From JALYZC01 sp035997675 (GTDB lineage: Bacteria > Actinomycetota > Thermoleophilia > Solirubrobacterales > Solirubrobacteraceae), in the NCBI GenBank assembly GCA_035997675.1, contig DASYIJ010000052.1, forward strand, positions 1-30,503: 30,503 nt of DNA. Reading direction: 5' to 3'. The notes beneath the pieces are model-generated. The model did not search any database. It was not told where the DNA came from and saw only the letters and a program-made list of their open reading frames with translations. Numbering within the stretch: the stretch's first letter is position 1; each line of letters starts with the position of its first letter. Below are positions 20,986 through 28,181 of the stretch, in pieces. A program made the translations under genes and the position numbers.

Positions 20986-23127
20986 TCAACCGGCGTCCGC
21001 CTGGGCCGGTGCGCGGTCCGGCGTGGTTCGCAGGACCCGCGCGATCGGGCGCGGCATCCACCAGTTCCAGCGCCCGAACAACGCGACGAGTGCGGGGACG
21101 AGGAGGGTCCGCACGACGAACGCGTCGATGAGGATCCCGGCGGCGAGCCCGGTGGCGATGACGCGAACGGGTAGATCCGGGTTGGTGCTGAGCGCGAGGA
21201 ACGAGATCGCGAGGATCAGTCCGGCCGACGTCACCAGGCGGCCGGTGCGAGCGAGCGCTGCCACAACGGCCTTGTCGGTGGATCGGGTCCTGTCGTATTC
21301 CTCGCGCATGCGCGAGAGCAGGAACACCTCGTAATCCATCGACAGCCCGAACAGGAAGGCGAACACGATGATCGGGATGAAGTCGCGGATCGCTCCCGTC
21401 GCGGGGACGCCGTAGATGAGGTTGGAGCCGTGGCCCTGCTGCCAGAACAGCACCAGGAAGCCGTAGGCCGCGCCCAGCGAGAGGATGTTGAGCACGACCG
21501 CCTTCCCCGCGAGCACGATCGAGCGGAAAGCACGTGCGAGCACCACGAACGTCAGGAGCGCGATCAGGCCGAGCATGAGCGGGAAGTTCCCGTACACGGC
21601 CGTCACGAAGTCCTTCGCCTGGGCGGTGTTGCCGCCGACCTCGGCGCCACCGGGCACCGAGCTCATACGTGTCCGGAGCGTGTCGATCAGCGCTCGCCCC
21701 GCGGAGGTGCTGCCCTGGGCGCGCGGGATGACGCTCACCATGGCGTCGTTGCCGTGTCGGAACGCCGCGGTGGCGGGCGCCAGTGTCGTGTACACGCCCG
21801 GAGTAGACGACGCGATCTGGCTGACCCGCGCGGCGCCGGCGGCGCCGCCGTGGGTCAGGATCTGCACGGGGAAGACGACGGCGTTGGGCACCCCCTGCCG
21901 GTTCAGTCCCTGAAGGGCCCTGGCCGCCGGTGTGTTGGTCGGGAACGAGTTGGAGTTGGGCTGTCCGGTGTTCATCGAGAGGGCGGGCAGCGCCAGTGCG
22001 ACGATGATGGCCAGCCCGGCGGCGCCGGCGATCCAGCGGCGCCGGACGATCAGCCGGCCCCAGCGCTCCCAGCCACGACTGAAGGTCGTGGAGGACCTGT
22101 GCACGCGGCGGCGGTCCAATGCCGGACCCCACGCCGCCAGCGTGGCCGGCAGGAGCGTGATCGCGGCCGCCAGGGCGACGAGCGGGATGAACAGGCCGCC
22201 GTAACCCACGCTGCGCAGGAAGGGAACGGGCAGCACCACGAGGGAGAACAGGCCGATTGCCACGGTCAGGCCGCTGAGGATGACGGCGCGTCCCGCCGAC
22301 GCCCCGGCGGCGACGATCGCGTCTTCGTTGTCGAGGCCCTTTTCGCGCTCTTCTCGCCATCTGGTGACGACCAGCAGCGAGTAGTCGATCGCGACGCCCA
22401 GGCCGATCAGCGCGACGAGGTACTCCACCAGGAAGCTGACATCGGTCAGCTGGGTGACGCCGCCCACGAGCAGGAAGCTGATCAGGATCGAGGGGACCGC
22501 CATCAACAGGGGCACGACGGCGATGGCGGAGCCGAACACGAGCGCGAGGATGACCAGTGCACCGGCCGCCCCGATGAGCGTCTCGACCAGCGCGCTGGGT
22601 GCGCCGCCGGCGGCGACATTGGCGCTCTGCAACTGCTCGAAGCCAGTGACGCTGACGGTCACTCCTGCCGGCGCGGCGGCATGGAGAACCGGCGGGATGC
22701 GTTGTATGACGCCCTTGCCGAGCGGCACGTCGGGATTGGGCATGTTGATCAATGCCCAGGTCGTGCGTCCGTCCGCGGAGATCAGCTTGGGGTTGTGCGT
22801 GTTTGCGTAGTCGGCGACGGCGAGCTTCCCGGCGCGTGGGGCGGCGGCAAAGGTCTTGGCCGCAGCGGCCTGTCCGGCGGCCGTGTGCATGGTCTGGCCC
22901 GGCGGAAGGTGCAGGACCGCGATGGTCGGCTGCTCGTTGCCGTCGATGCCGAAGCGGTGCTGCATGCGCAGGTTCGCGTCGTAGCCGGGGTTACCCGGGG
23001 TGGCGAAGGAATGCGTCATTCGACCGGTCGTCGAGGAGAGCGTGAGCACCCCCGCCGTGGCCAGAAGGATCCATACGAGAGCGACGATCTTGCGGTGGCT
23101 GAGTGCGAGGCGCGTGATATTGGTCAT
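20986..23127 (-). CDS. MMPL family RND-type transporter
   Basis: This 713-residue membrane protein has the MMPL layout: an N-terminal helix (residues 12-30), a large outer domain (about 35-175), six helices, a second outer domain (about 385-520) and six further helices. The proton-relay type motifs in the middle of each helix bundle are IDYSLLVVTRWREE (about residue 247) and MDYEVFLLSRMREEY (about residue 598). The GxxxDY arrangement is typical of actinobacterial MmpL/YdfJ proteins, which export lipids, siderophores or drugs. The cargo is not identifiable. ATG 23127 has a TACGGT box 7 nt upstream within a perfect palindrome. The gene is divergent from a histidine kinase/response regulator pair, which is a plausible controller. 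Confidence 0.9.
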   Translation of the reverse strand: MTNITRLALSHRKIVALVWILLATAGVLTLSSTTGRMTHSFATPGNPGYDANLRMQHRFGIDGNEQPTIAVLHLPPGQTMHTAAGQAAAAKTFAAAPRAGKLAVADYANTHNPKLISADGRTTWALINMPNPDVPLGKGVIQRIPPVLHAAAPAGVTVSVTGFEQLQSANVAAGGAPSALVETLIGAAGALVILALVFGSAIAVVPLLMAVPSILISFLLVGGVTQLTDVSFLVEYLVALIGLGVAIDYSLLVVTRWREEREKGLDNEDAIVAAGASAGRAVILSGLTVAIGLFSLVVLPVPFLRSVGYGGLFIPLVALAAAITLLPATLAAWGPALDRRRVHRSSTTFSRGWERWGRLIVRRRWIAGAAGLAIIVALALPALSMNTGQPNSNSFPTNTPAARALQGLNRQGVPNAVVFPVQILTHGGAAGAARVSQIASSTPGVYTTLAPATAAFRHGNDAMVSVIPRAQGSTSAGRALIDTLRTRMSSVPGGAEVGGNTAQAKDFVTAVYGNFPLMLGLIALLTFVVLARAFRSIVLAGKAVVLNILSLGAAYGFLVLFWQQGHGSNLIYGVPATGAIRDFIPIIVFAFLFGLSMDYEVFLLSRMREEYDRTRSTDKAVVAALARTGRLVTSAGLILAISFLALSTNPDLPVRVIATGLAAGILIDAFVVRTLLVPALVALFGRWNWWMPRPIARVLRTTPDRAPAQADAG

Positions 23128-23133
23128 GGCCGG

Positions 23134-23145
23134 GACCGTACGGTC
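23134..23145. promoter_or_regulatory. Perfect 12-bp palindrome overlapping the MMPL -10 box
   Basis: GACCGTACGGTC is a perfect palindrome centred 12-13 bp upstream of the MMPL start. The minus-strand -10 candidate TACGGT (23135-23140) lies inside it and ends 7 nt before the ATG. A protein bound here would occlude the promoter. Confidence 0.5.
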
Positions 23146-23293
23146 GGCCGGTCGGCATTTCGTCGGCCGCGCGGACGCACTTTCGCTAGCACGCGGGAGG
23201 TACCCCGGCGAGCGTGCGGGGGCTCCCGAGTACTCCTGCGGATGTACCCCGTTAGCGTCCGCGGGGCCGATGCTGGGGTGGGCCCACCAGGGC

Positions 23294-23299
23294 TACAGT
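23294..23299 (+). promoter_or_regulatory. Candidate -10 box TACAGT for leaderless transcription
   Basis: TACAGT ends 7 nt before the histidine kinase ATG at 23307; no Shine-Dalgarno intervenes. A weak TGCTGG is at 23271-23276, 17 bp further upstream. Confidence 0.5.
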
Positions 23300-23306
23300 C
23301 TTCGGC

Positions 23307-24434
23307 ATGAACGCGCGCGCATGGCGATATTTCGATTGGGCACTCGCCACCGCCGGCGCCGCGGCACTGATCGTCGACGCGCTCCTCCGCGGCGGCGGCA
23401 GCCTTCCGCTTGTCGCCTACCCGCTGGCGGTCGTCGCCGCCGTCCCGCTGGCGTTCCTGCGAAAAGCACCGCTCGCCTCGCTCCTCGGTGTCGAAGCCGG
23501 CGTCATCGCCTGCGTTGCGGTCTTCAAGCCGGTGGAGGCAGCAGTCGCCCTCGTGGCGGTGGCGTTGTTCACCGTCGCGTTGGTCGGCGACCGCCAGCGC
23601 TCGCTGCTCGTCGGCGGTGTCACCGCGGTGGCGCTCGTCGCAACCACCCTCGTCGTGGACGGAAAAATCGAGCTCGCGAACGCGGTCACGCGGCTGCTGG
23701 TCGTGTTCGTCGCCCTGGCCATCGGCGACACCATCCGCTCGCGACGAGCCCTGCGAGTGGCCACTCTCCGGGCGGCCGAGCAAGAGGAACGCGAGCGGGA
23801 GGAGGAGAGCCGTCGACGCGTGGCCAACGAGCGCCTGCGCATCGCCCGCGACCTGCACGACTCCCTGGCGCACGCCCTCGTCGCCATCAACGTGCGCGCC
23901 GGGGTTGCCGCTCACCTGACCGATTCCCAGGACCCGACGGCCGCGTTGCTGGACATCAAGGCGGTCTCCGCCGACGCCCTGAGGGACCTGCGCGCCACAC
24001 TCGGCCTGCTGCGGGAGCAGGGCGAGGCGGCACCCGTCTCGCCGGCCCGCGATCTGGCCGCGCTCCCCGAGCTCATCAACCGAGCACGCGCATCGGGACT
24101 CGACGCCGACATGGAGGTCGAGGTGAACGGTGAGGTCGTGCCTTCGCCGGTCGGTCGGGCGGCATTCCGGATCGTGCAGGAGGCGCTCACCAATGTCGTC
24201 CGCCACGCCCATGCCGCCAGCGCCCACGTCGTCGTCGCCACGGGCAACGGGGCGCTCCGCGTCGAGGTCACGGATGACGGACGCGGCGGTACCGGCGGGA
24301 CCGAGGGCCACGGTCTCCGGGGGATGGCGGAGCGTGCCGCCGCTCTCGGTGGTCGCGTCGACACGGGCCCGCGATCGGAAGGCGGCTGGCGTGTGGAGGC
24401 GGTCCTGCCGCTGTCGCGGAGGCGCGACGCATGA
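23307..24434 (+). CDS. NarL-type sensor histidine kinase
   Basis: The 375-residue protein has about five membrane segments in residues 10-145 with almost no extracytoplasmic loops, so the signal is probably sensed within or near the membrane. A charged coiled-coil linker (about 150-175) leads to the HisKA_3 dimerisation domain with phospho-accepting His184 in RIARDLHDSLAHAL. The HATPase domain follows: N box FRIVQEALTNVVRHAH (287-302), G1 DDGRG (323-327) and G2 GHGLRGM (334-340). The gene overlaps the response regulator by ATGA (24431-24434). It is divergent from the MMPL transporter, the likely target of the pair. Confidence 0.93.
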   Translation: MNARAWRYFDWALATAGAAALIVDALLRGGGSLPLVAYPLAVVAAVPLAFLRKAPLASLLGVEAGVIACVAVFKPVEAAVALVAVALFTVALVGDRQRSLLVGGVTAVALVATTLVVDGKIELANAVTRLLVVFVALAIGDTIRSRRALRVATLRAAEQEEREREEESRRRVANERLRIARDLHDSLAHALVAINVRAGVAAHLTDSQDPTAALLDIKAVSADALRDLRATLGLLREQGEAAPVSPARDLAALPELINRARASGLDADMEVEVNGEVVPSPVGRAAFRIVQEALTNVVRHAHAASAHVVVATGNGALRVEVTDDGRGGTGGTEGHGLRGMAERAAALGGRVDTGPRSEGGWRVEAVLPLSRRRDA

Positions 24435-25099
24435 GCGCCGGGATCCGCGTCGTGCTGGCCGAGGACCAGGCGATCGTCCGGGCCGGGTTCCGCGCCCTTC
24501 TCGATGCCGACTCCGACATCGAAGTGGTGGGGGAGGCCGAGACCGGCGACCAGGCGCTCGAGCAGGTTCGAGCATTACGACCCGGCGTCGTGGTGATGGA
24601 CATCCGGATGCCCGGAATGGACGGCCTCGAGGCGACGGAGCGGATCACGAACGACGACGCGCTCACCGACACGCGGGTGCTCGTCCTCACCACCTTCGAG
24701 CTCGACGAATACGTGTTCAGCGCACTCCACGCCGGCGCGAGCGGATTCCTGCTCAAGGGCGGCGAGCCGGCCGACCTCCTGCAGGCCATTCGCGTGGTTG
24801 CATCGGGCGAGTCGCTGCTCGCCCCGAGCGTGACGCGTCGGCTGATCGAGGCCTACACCTCGCGACCCGACACCTCAGCCCACCCCGCGATCGAAGGGCT
24901 GGACGAACTGACCCCGCGCGAGCACGAGGTCCTCACGCTCGTCGCCGCCGGACTGACCAACGCGGAGATCGCCGAGACGCTCCAACTCAGCCCGCTTACC
25001 GCCAAGACCCACGTCTCCCGGATCCTGATGAAGCTCGGCGCCCGCGACCGCGTGCAGCTCGTCGTCATGGCCTACCAGAGCCACCTCGTCGAAGGCTGA
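24431..25099 (+). CDS. NarL/FixJ-type response regulator
   Basis: The 222-residue protein has a receiver domain and a LuxR-type DNA-binding domain. Receiver residues are the acidic pair Glu11/Asp12 (LAEDQ), phospho-acceptor Asp57 (VVMDIRMPGMDG), the switch Thr near 87-88 (LVLTTFE) and Lys109 (GFLLKGG). The helix-turn-helix spans about residues 159-215 (ELTPREHEVLTLVAAGLTNAEIAETL, LSPLTAKTHVSRILMKLGARDR). The 4-nt overlap with the kinase gene couples their translation. Binding targets are not known; repeated GTACCCCG elements at 23200 and 23244 and the palindrome at 23134 in the divergent gap are candidates. Confidence 0.93.
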   Translation: MSAGIRVVLAEDQAIVRAGFRALLDADSDIEVVGEAETGDQALEQVRALRPGVVVMDIRMPGMDGLEATERITNDDALTDTRVLVLTTFELDEYVFSALHAGASGFLLKGGEPADLLQAIRVVASGESLLAPSVTRRLIEAYTSRPDTSAHPAIEGLDELTPREHEVLTLVAAGLTNAEIAETLQLSPLTAKTHVSRILMKLGARDRVQLVVMAYQSHLVEG

Positions 25100-25163
25100 T
25101 AGCCAAGCCCTCGTTGCACCGCGGCGCTTGACGCATCAGATCGGCGACCCCAGCCAGGGCACA

Positions 25164-25169
25164 TAGGAT
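25164..25169 (+). promoter_or_regulatory. Candidate -10 box TAGGAT for leaderless transcription
   Basis: TAGGAT ends 7 nt before the cupin GTG at 25177. No Shine-Dalgarno is present. The TTGACG at 25128-25133 is too far away (30 bp) to be its -35 element. Confidence 0.5.
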
Positions 25170-25176
25170 TGCGACC

Positions 25177-25578
25177 GTGCCGTTCACGCTCAGGAACCTC
25201 AAGGAGGACCTCGAGGACGTCGGGTCCAGGTTCGACGGCGCGCCGGACCTGGAGTTCCGCTTGGCCACCCAGGCGCTCGAGCTCGAGCTATCCGGCCTGA
25301 GCTACCAGCGCGTCCCGCCCGGCTATCGCTTTCCGTACGGTCACACGCACAAGAAGCAGGAGGAGGTGTACGTGATCCTGCGCGGCAGCGGGCGGATGAA
25401 GCTCGACGACGAGATCGTCGAGCTCAAGGAGTGGGACGCGGTGCGCGTCCCGCCCGGTACGTGGAGAGGCTACGAGGCCGGGCCGGAGGGCCTCGAGATC
25501 ATCGTCATCGGCGCGCCCAATCTCGGCGAGGCTCCGCGCGAAGACGTCGAGGGCCAACGCGACTGGTGGGCTGACTAG
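25177..25578 (+). CDS. Single-domain cupin protein (copy 2)
   Basis: This 133-residue cupin is a paralogue of the one at 8764-9153. Motif 1 is YGHTHKKQEEVYVILRGSG with two His and Glu; motif 2 is DAVRVPPGTWRGYEAG, again lacking the usual His. The protein ends in DWWAD, matching the GWWTD ending of copy 1. A conserved N-terminal part (SRFDGAPDLEFRLATQALELE) precedes the barrel. GTG 25177 is the only reasonable start and follows a leaderless-type -10 box. It lies 77 nt after the response regulator on the same strand but probably has its own promoter. Function unknown. Confidence 0.85.
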   Translation: MPFTLRNLKEDLEDVGSRFDGAPDLEFRLATQALELELSGLSYQRVPPGYRFPYGHTHKKQEEVYVILRGSGRMKLDDEIVELKEWDAVRVPPGTWRGYEAGPEGLEIIVIGAPNLGEAPREDVEGQRDWWAD

Positions 25579-25593
25579 GGCCAGGCCCTTGAA

Positions 25594-25667
25594 TCGGGGC
25601 GGCCGGATTTGAACCGGCGACCTTTCGGCCCCAAACCGAATGCGCTACCAGGCTGCGCCACGCCCCG
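25594..25667 (-). tRNA. tRNA-Pro (anticodon TGG)
   Basis: On the minus strand the 7-bp acceptor stem is CGGGGCG/CGCCCCG with discriminator A. The anticodon arm is TTCGG-TTTGGGG-CCGAA, giving anticodon TGG. The T arm contains GGTTCAAATCC. The 3' CCA is not encoded. A TACACT -10 candidate (minus strand, 25678-25683) lies 10 nt before the mature 5' end. Confidence 0.95.
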
Positions 25668-25677
25668 TGACCGAGCG

Positions 25678-25683
25678 AGTGTA
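25678..25683 (-). promoter_or_regulatory. Candidate -10 box of tRNA-Pro
   Basis: Minus-strand TACACT lies 10 nt upstream of the tRNA-Pro 5' end, a normal spacing for a short pre-tRNA leader. No convincing -35 element is seen. Confidence 0.4.
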
Positions 25684-25730
25684 ATGCCCGGCCTCGGCGG
25701 GCTCCGCAGCTCGTCTGCCACCATTTCGGC

Positions 25731-27143
25731 ATGGAAGCCTCGATCGCCTCGCTGCCGCCCGGCCCGAGGCTTCCGCGGATCGTGCAGACGGCGGGGTTCA
25801 TCTTCACGCCGATCCGCTGGATCGAGGCCAACCGCCGCCGGTACGGCGACATGGTCACCTTCAGCACCGCGTTCGACTCCGGCTTCGTGATGGTCTTCGA
25901 CCCGGACCTGATCAAGCAGGTCTTCCGGGCATCGCCTGACCAGCTGCGGGCCGGAGAGGCCAACGCGGTGCTCGAGCCGGTGCTCGGGCGCCGCTCCGTG
26001 CTCCTGCTCGACGGCGACGAGCATCTGCGGGAGCGCAAGCTGATGCTGCCGCCGTTCCACGGTCAGCGCCTGAGGACGTACGAGGCCGTGATGGAACGCG
26101 CCACCGACGACGCGATCGACGGCTGGCCGGTGGGGGAGCCCTTCACGCTGATCGAGTCGATGCAGTCGCTGACCCTCGACGTGATCATGGCCACGATCTT
26201 CGGGCTCGAGGAGGGTGCGCGCCGAGACGAGCTCAAGCGCCGCGTTCGTGCGACGATCGATCCGGTTGGGCGCCGCGTGGGCGGGTTCCTGCTCATGATC
26301 CTGCGTCAGCGCCTCGGCGACCGCCGGGCGATGCGCGAGTTCGCGGAGCGCAAGCTGGCGATGGATGCGCTCATCTACGAGGAGATCGCCGCCCGCCGCG
26401 ACGCGCCGGACCTCGAGAACCGCGACGACGTGCTCTCGCTGCTCCTGCTCGCGCGCGACGAGGACGGCGAACCGATGAGCGACGGAGAGCTGCGCGACGA
26501 GCTCGTGACCCTGCTCGTCGCGGGCCACGAGACCACCGCGACAGGACTCGCCTGGACCTTCGACCTGCTGCTCCACAACCGGGCGGTGCTCGCCCGGCTG
26601 CGCGACGAGCTCGACGGCGAGGGTGAGGGCGAGGAGTACCTCGACGCGGTCGTGAAGGAGTCACTGCGCGTGCGATCCGTCGTGCCGGGCGTCGGCCGTG
26701 TCGTGCGCGGCGAGCCCTTCGAGCTCGGCGGCTACGTGATCCCGACCGGCGTCGAGATCAATCCGTCGATCGCCGTCACGCACCGGCGCGGGGACCGTTA
26801 CCGGGCTCCGCTGGAGTTTCGGCCGGAGCGCTTCCTCGGTCCCGACGCGCCCGACACCTACACCTGGATTCCGTTCGGCGGCGGCACCCGCCGTTGCCTG
26901 GGCGCGAGCTTTGCGCTTCAGGAGATGCGCCTCGTGACGCGGCGCATTCTCGCCCGCACGGAGCTCGTCGCGCAGGACCCGCGTCCCGAGCGCATGCTGC
27001 GCCGCGGCATCACCCAGGTCCCGCGCAACGGCGTGCGCGTCGTGCAACCACTTGCGCCCACACCACGTGAGGAGGCCACCACATGCGCATCGGCGTCATC
27101 GGTCCCGGACGAATCGGCGGAAACGCAGCCCGTCAGGCACTGA
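25731..27143 (+). CDS. Cytochrome P450
   Basis: The 470-residue protein is a soluble bacterial P450. It shows the oxygen-activation helix motif AGHETTATG (Ala264-Gly272), the ExxR motif ESLR, the PERF motif FRPERFLG, and the heme-binding loop FGGGTRRCLGASFA with axial Cys389. The N-terminal LPPGPRLPRIVQ and LMLPPFHGQRL segments resemble mycobacterial CYP135/CYP138-type enzymes more than camphor-type P450s. The substrate is not predictable. No dedicated ferredoxin gene is adjacent. ATG 25731 has no Shine-Dalgarno. The last 61 bases overlap the start of the following F420-type gene in another frame, so the final 20 residues are probably not structurally important and the two genes are likely co-expressed. 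Confidence 0.93.
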   Translation: MEASIASLPPGPRLPRIVQTAGFIFTPIRWIEANRRRYGDMVTFSTAFDSGFVMVFDPDLIKQVFRASPDQLRAGEANAVLEPVLGRRSVLLLDGDEHLRERKLMLPPFHGQRLRTYEAVMERATDDAIDGWPVGEPFTLIESMQSLTLDVIMATIFGLEEGARRDELKRRVRATIDPVGRRVGGFLLMILRQRLGDRRAMREFAERKLAMDALIYEEIAARRDAPDLENRDDVLSLLLLARDEDGEPMSDGELRDELVTLLVAGHETTATGLAWTFDLLLHNRAVLARLRDELDGEGEGEEYLDAVVKESLRVRSVVPGVGRVVRGEPFELGGYVIPTGVEINPSIAVTHRRGDRYRAPLEFRPERFLGPDAPDTYTWIPFGGGTRRCLGASFALQEMRLVTRRILARTELVAQDPRPERMLRRGITQVPRNGVRVVQPLAPTPREEATTCASASSVPDESAETQPVRH

Positions 27144-27742
27144 AGGCCGGCCATGAGGTGGTGCTCAGCTTCTCGCGCGATCCACGTCGCCTGGAGGCGC
27201 TCGCCGGCGAGCTGGGACCCGGGGCGAGCACCGGTACGCCGGCGCAGGCGGTCGAGTCGAGCGAGGTGGTCGTCTTCGCCGTGCCCTGGGACGCGATCGA
27301 CGACGCGCTTGCGCAGGCGGGGACGCTCGACGGACGGGTGATGATCGACACGACGAACCAGTACGGGCAGTCGGCGATGCCGGCGCCGGGCCAGACGGCA
27401 GCTCAGTTCAACGCCGCGCGCATGCCGGGCGCGCGCTACACGAAGTCCTTCAACACGCTCACGTCCGCGTTCCAGGAGAAGGCGGCCGACCGCGTCGGTG
27501 ACGAGCGCGCCGTGCAGTGGATCTGCGGCGACGACGCTGAGGCGAAAGAAGTGGTGTCGGACCTCATCGATGCGATGGGCTACCAGCCTGTCGATCTCGG
27601 TGGTACCGCCGACTGCGAGGTGATGGAAGCCCCGCGCCGGCCCGGCACTGTCTACGGCGAGGAGTACCGCCTGCCCGCGGCGCTGGCGGTCGTCGAGGCG
27701 GTCAAGGCGGGCGAGCCGATCCCGCCCACGCCCAGTTATTAG
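27083..27742 (+). CDS. NADPH:F420 oxidoreductase-like protein (NADP_Rossmann)
   Basis: This 219-residue protein has an N-terminal Rossmann motif IGPGRIGGNAARQALKAGH followed by SFSRDP, the pattern of the F420-dependent NADP oxidoreductase (Fno) family. Further family segments are VVVFAVPWDAIDDAL, DTTNQYG, the ARYTKSFNTL stretch near residue 115 and ICGDDAEAKEVVSDLIDAMG. It may exchange hydride between NADPH and coenzyme F420, but bacterial paralogues of unknown substrate are common. The ATG has an ideal GAGGAGG Shine-Dalgarno 6-7 nt upstream, located inside the P450 coding region, so the 61-base overlap is real. A Ddn/DUF385-type F420-using reductase lies 0.4 kb further on the opposite strand. 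Confidence 0.85.
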   Translation: MRIGVIGPGRIGGNAARQALKAGHEVVLSFSRDPRRLEALAGELGPGASTGTPAQAVESSEVVVFAVPWDAIDDALAQAGTLDGRVMIDTTNQYGQSAMPAPGQTAAQFNAARMPGARYTKSFNTLTSAFQEKAADRVGDERAVQWICGDDAEAKEVVSDLIDAMGYQPVDLGGTADCEVMEAPRRPGTVYGEEYRLPAALAVVEAVKAGEPIPPTPSY

Positions 27743-27748
27743 CGGTCG

Positions 27749-27777
27749 TTGCGGGCGGATCACGCTTTACCTATAAA
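27749..27777 (+). promoter_or_regulatory. Sigma70-type promoter
   Basis: TTGCGG (27749-27754), a 17-bp spacer and TATAAA (27772-27777) form the best housekeeping-type promoter seen in this window. It would give a leader of about 58 nt before the small gene at 27842 and could also contribute to tRNA-Arg. Confidence 0.55.
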
Positions 27778-27841
27778 GCCGTCCGACGGGGTGCCGATGA
27801 TTCCCGTAGACCGTTCCCCCCGCGTCTGCAGGAGGCCCATC

Positions 27842-28018
27842 GTGCCGCTGTTTCGCCGCCCCCAGGCACCCGCCGCCGCCCGAGTCCAGGAGACCGCGGT
27901 GCCTGCTCGAAGTGGGGTCAAGCGCCGCATCGTCCTGCACGTTCTGCGTGCACCGCATGGCGAGATCGCCGTGGCGCTCGACGAAACCCGCGGTTGCGCC
28001 CACCGTCGGACTCGCTGA
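27842..28018 (+). CDS. Small basic hypothetical protein (58 residues)
   Basis: I do not recognise a family. The GTG at 27842 has a GGAGG Shine-Dalgarno (27831-27835) at 6-nt spacing, and a good promoter lies about 65 bp further upstream; together these support real translation. The frame is open upstream to 27749, but the Shine-Dalgarno decides for GTG 27842. The product is basic (MPLFRRPQAPAAARVQ at the start; RRTR at the end) with an amphipathic-looking centre (VKRRIVLHVLRAPHGEIAVALDE) and one Cys. No signal peptide or membrane helix is seen. Alternatively the transcript may be a leader for tRNA-Arg, which starts 25 nt after the stop. Confidence 0.5.
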   Translation: MPLFRRPQAPAAARVQETAVPARSGVKRRIVLHVLRAPHGEIAVALDETRGCAHRRTR

Positions 28019-28042
28019 GCCCGCCGTTACGCTTGCCGGCGA

Positions 28043-28115
28043 GCCCCGGTAGCTCAGTGGACAGAGCGTCGGACTTCTAATCCGAGGGTCCCAGGTTCGA
28101 ATCCTGGTCGGGGCG
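28043..28115 (+). tRNA. tRNA-Arg (anticodon TCT)
   Basis: Acceptor stem GCCCCGG/TCGGGGC with discriminator G; D arm GCTCAGTGGACAGAGC; anticodon arm TCGGA-CTTCTAA-TCCGA giving TCT; T arm GGTTCGAATCC. The 3' CCA is not encoded. This tRNA reads the AGA/AGG codons, which are rare in such a GC-rich genome. Confidence 0.96.
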
Positions 28116-28181
28116 TCGGTGTCTTCCCCATGGAGCTTGTGAACGCGGCGTGGAGGATCCGGCGCGCGGGACGGGACTCGC

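Noticed and set aside
25128..25169. TTGACG and TAGGAT as a -35/-10 promoter for the second cupin
   Set aside because: The spacer is 30 bp, far from the usual 16-18; only the -10 element was kept.
25594..28115. Possible integrated island between tRNA-Pro and tRNA-Arg
   Set aside because: tRNA genes are common integration sites, but no integrase, direct repeat of a tRNA 3' end or composition change was found between them.
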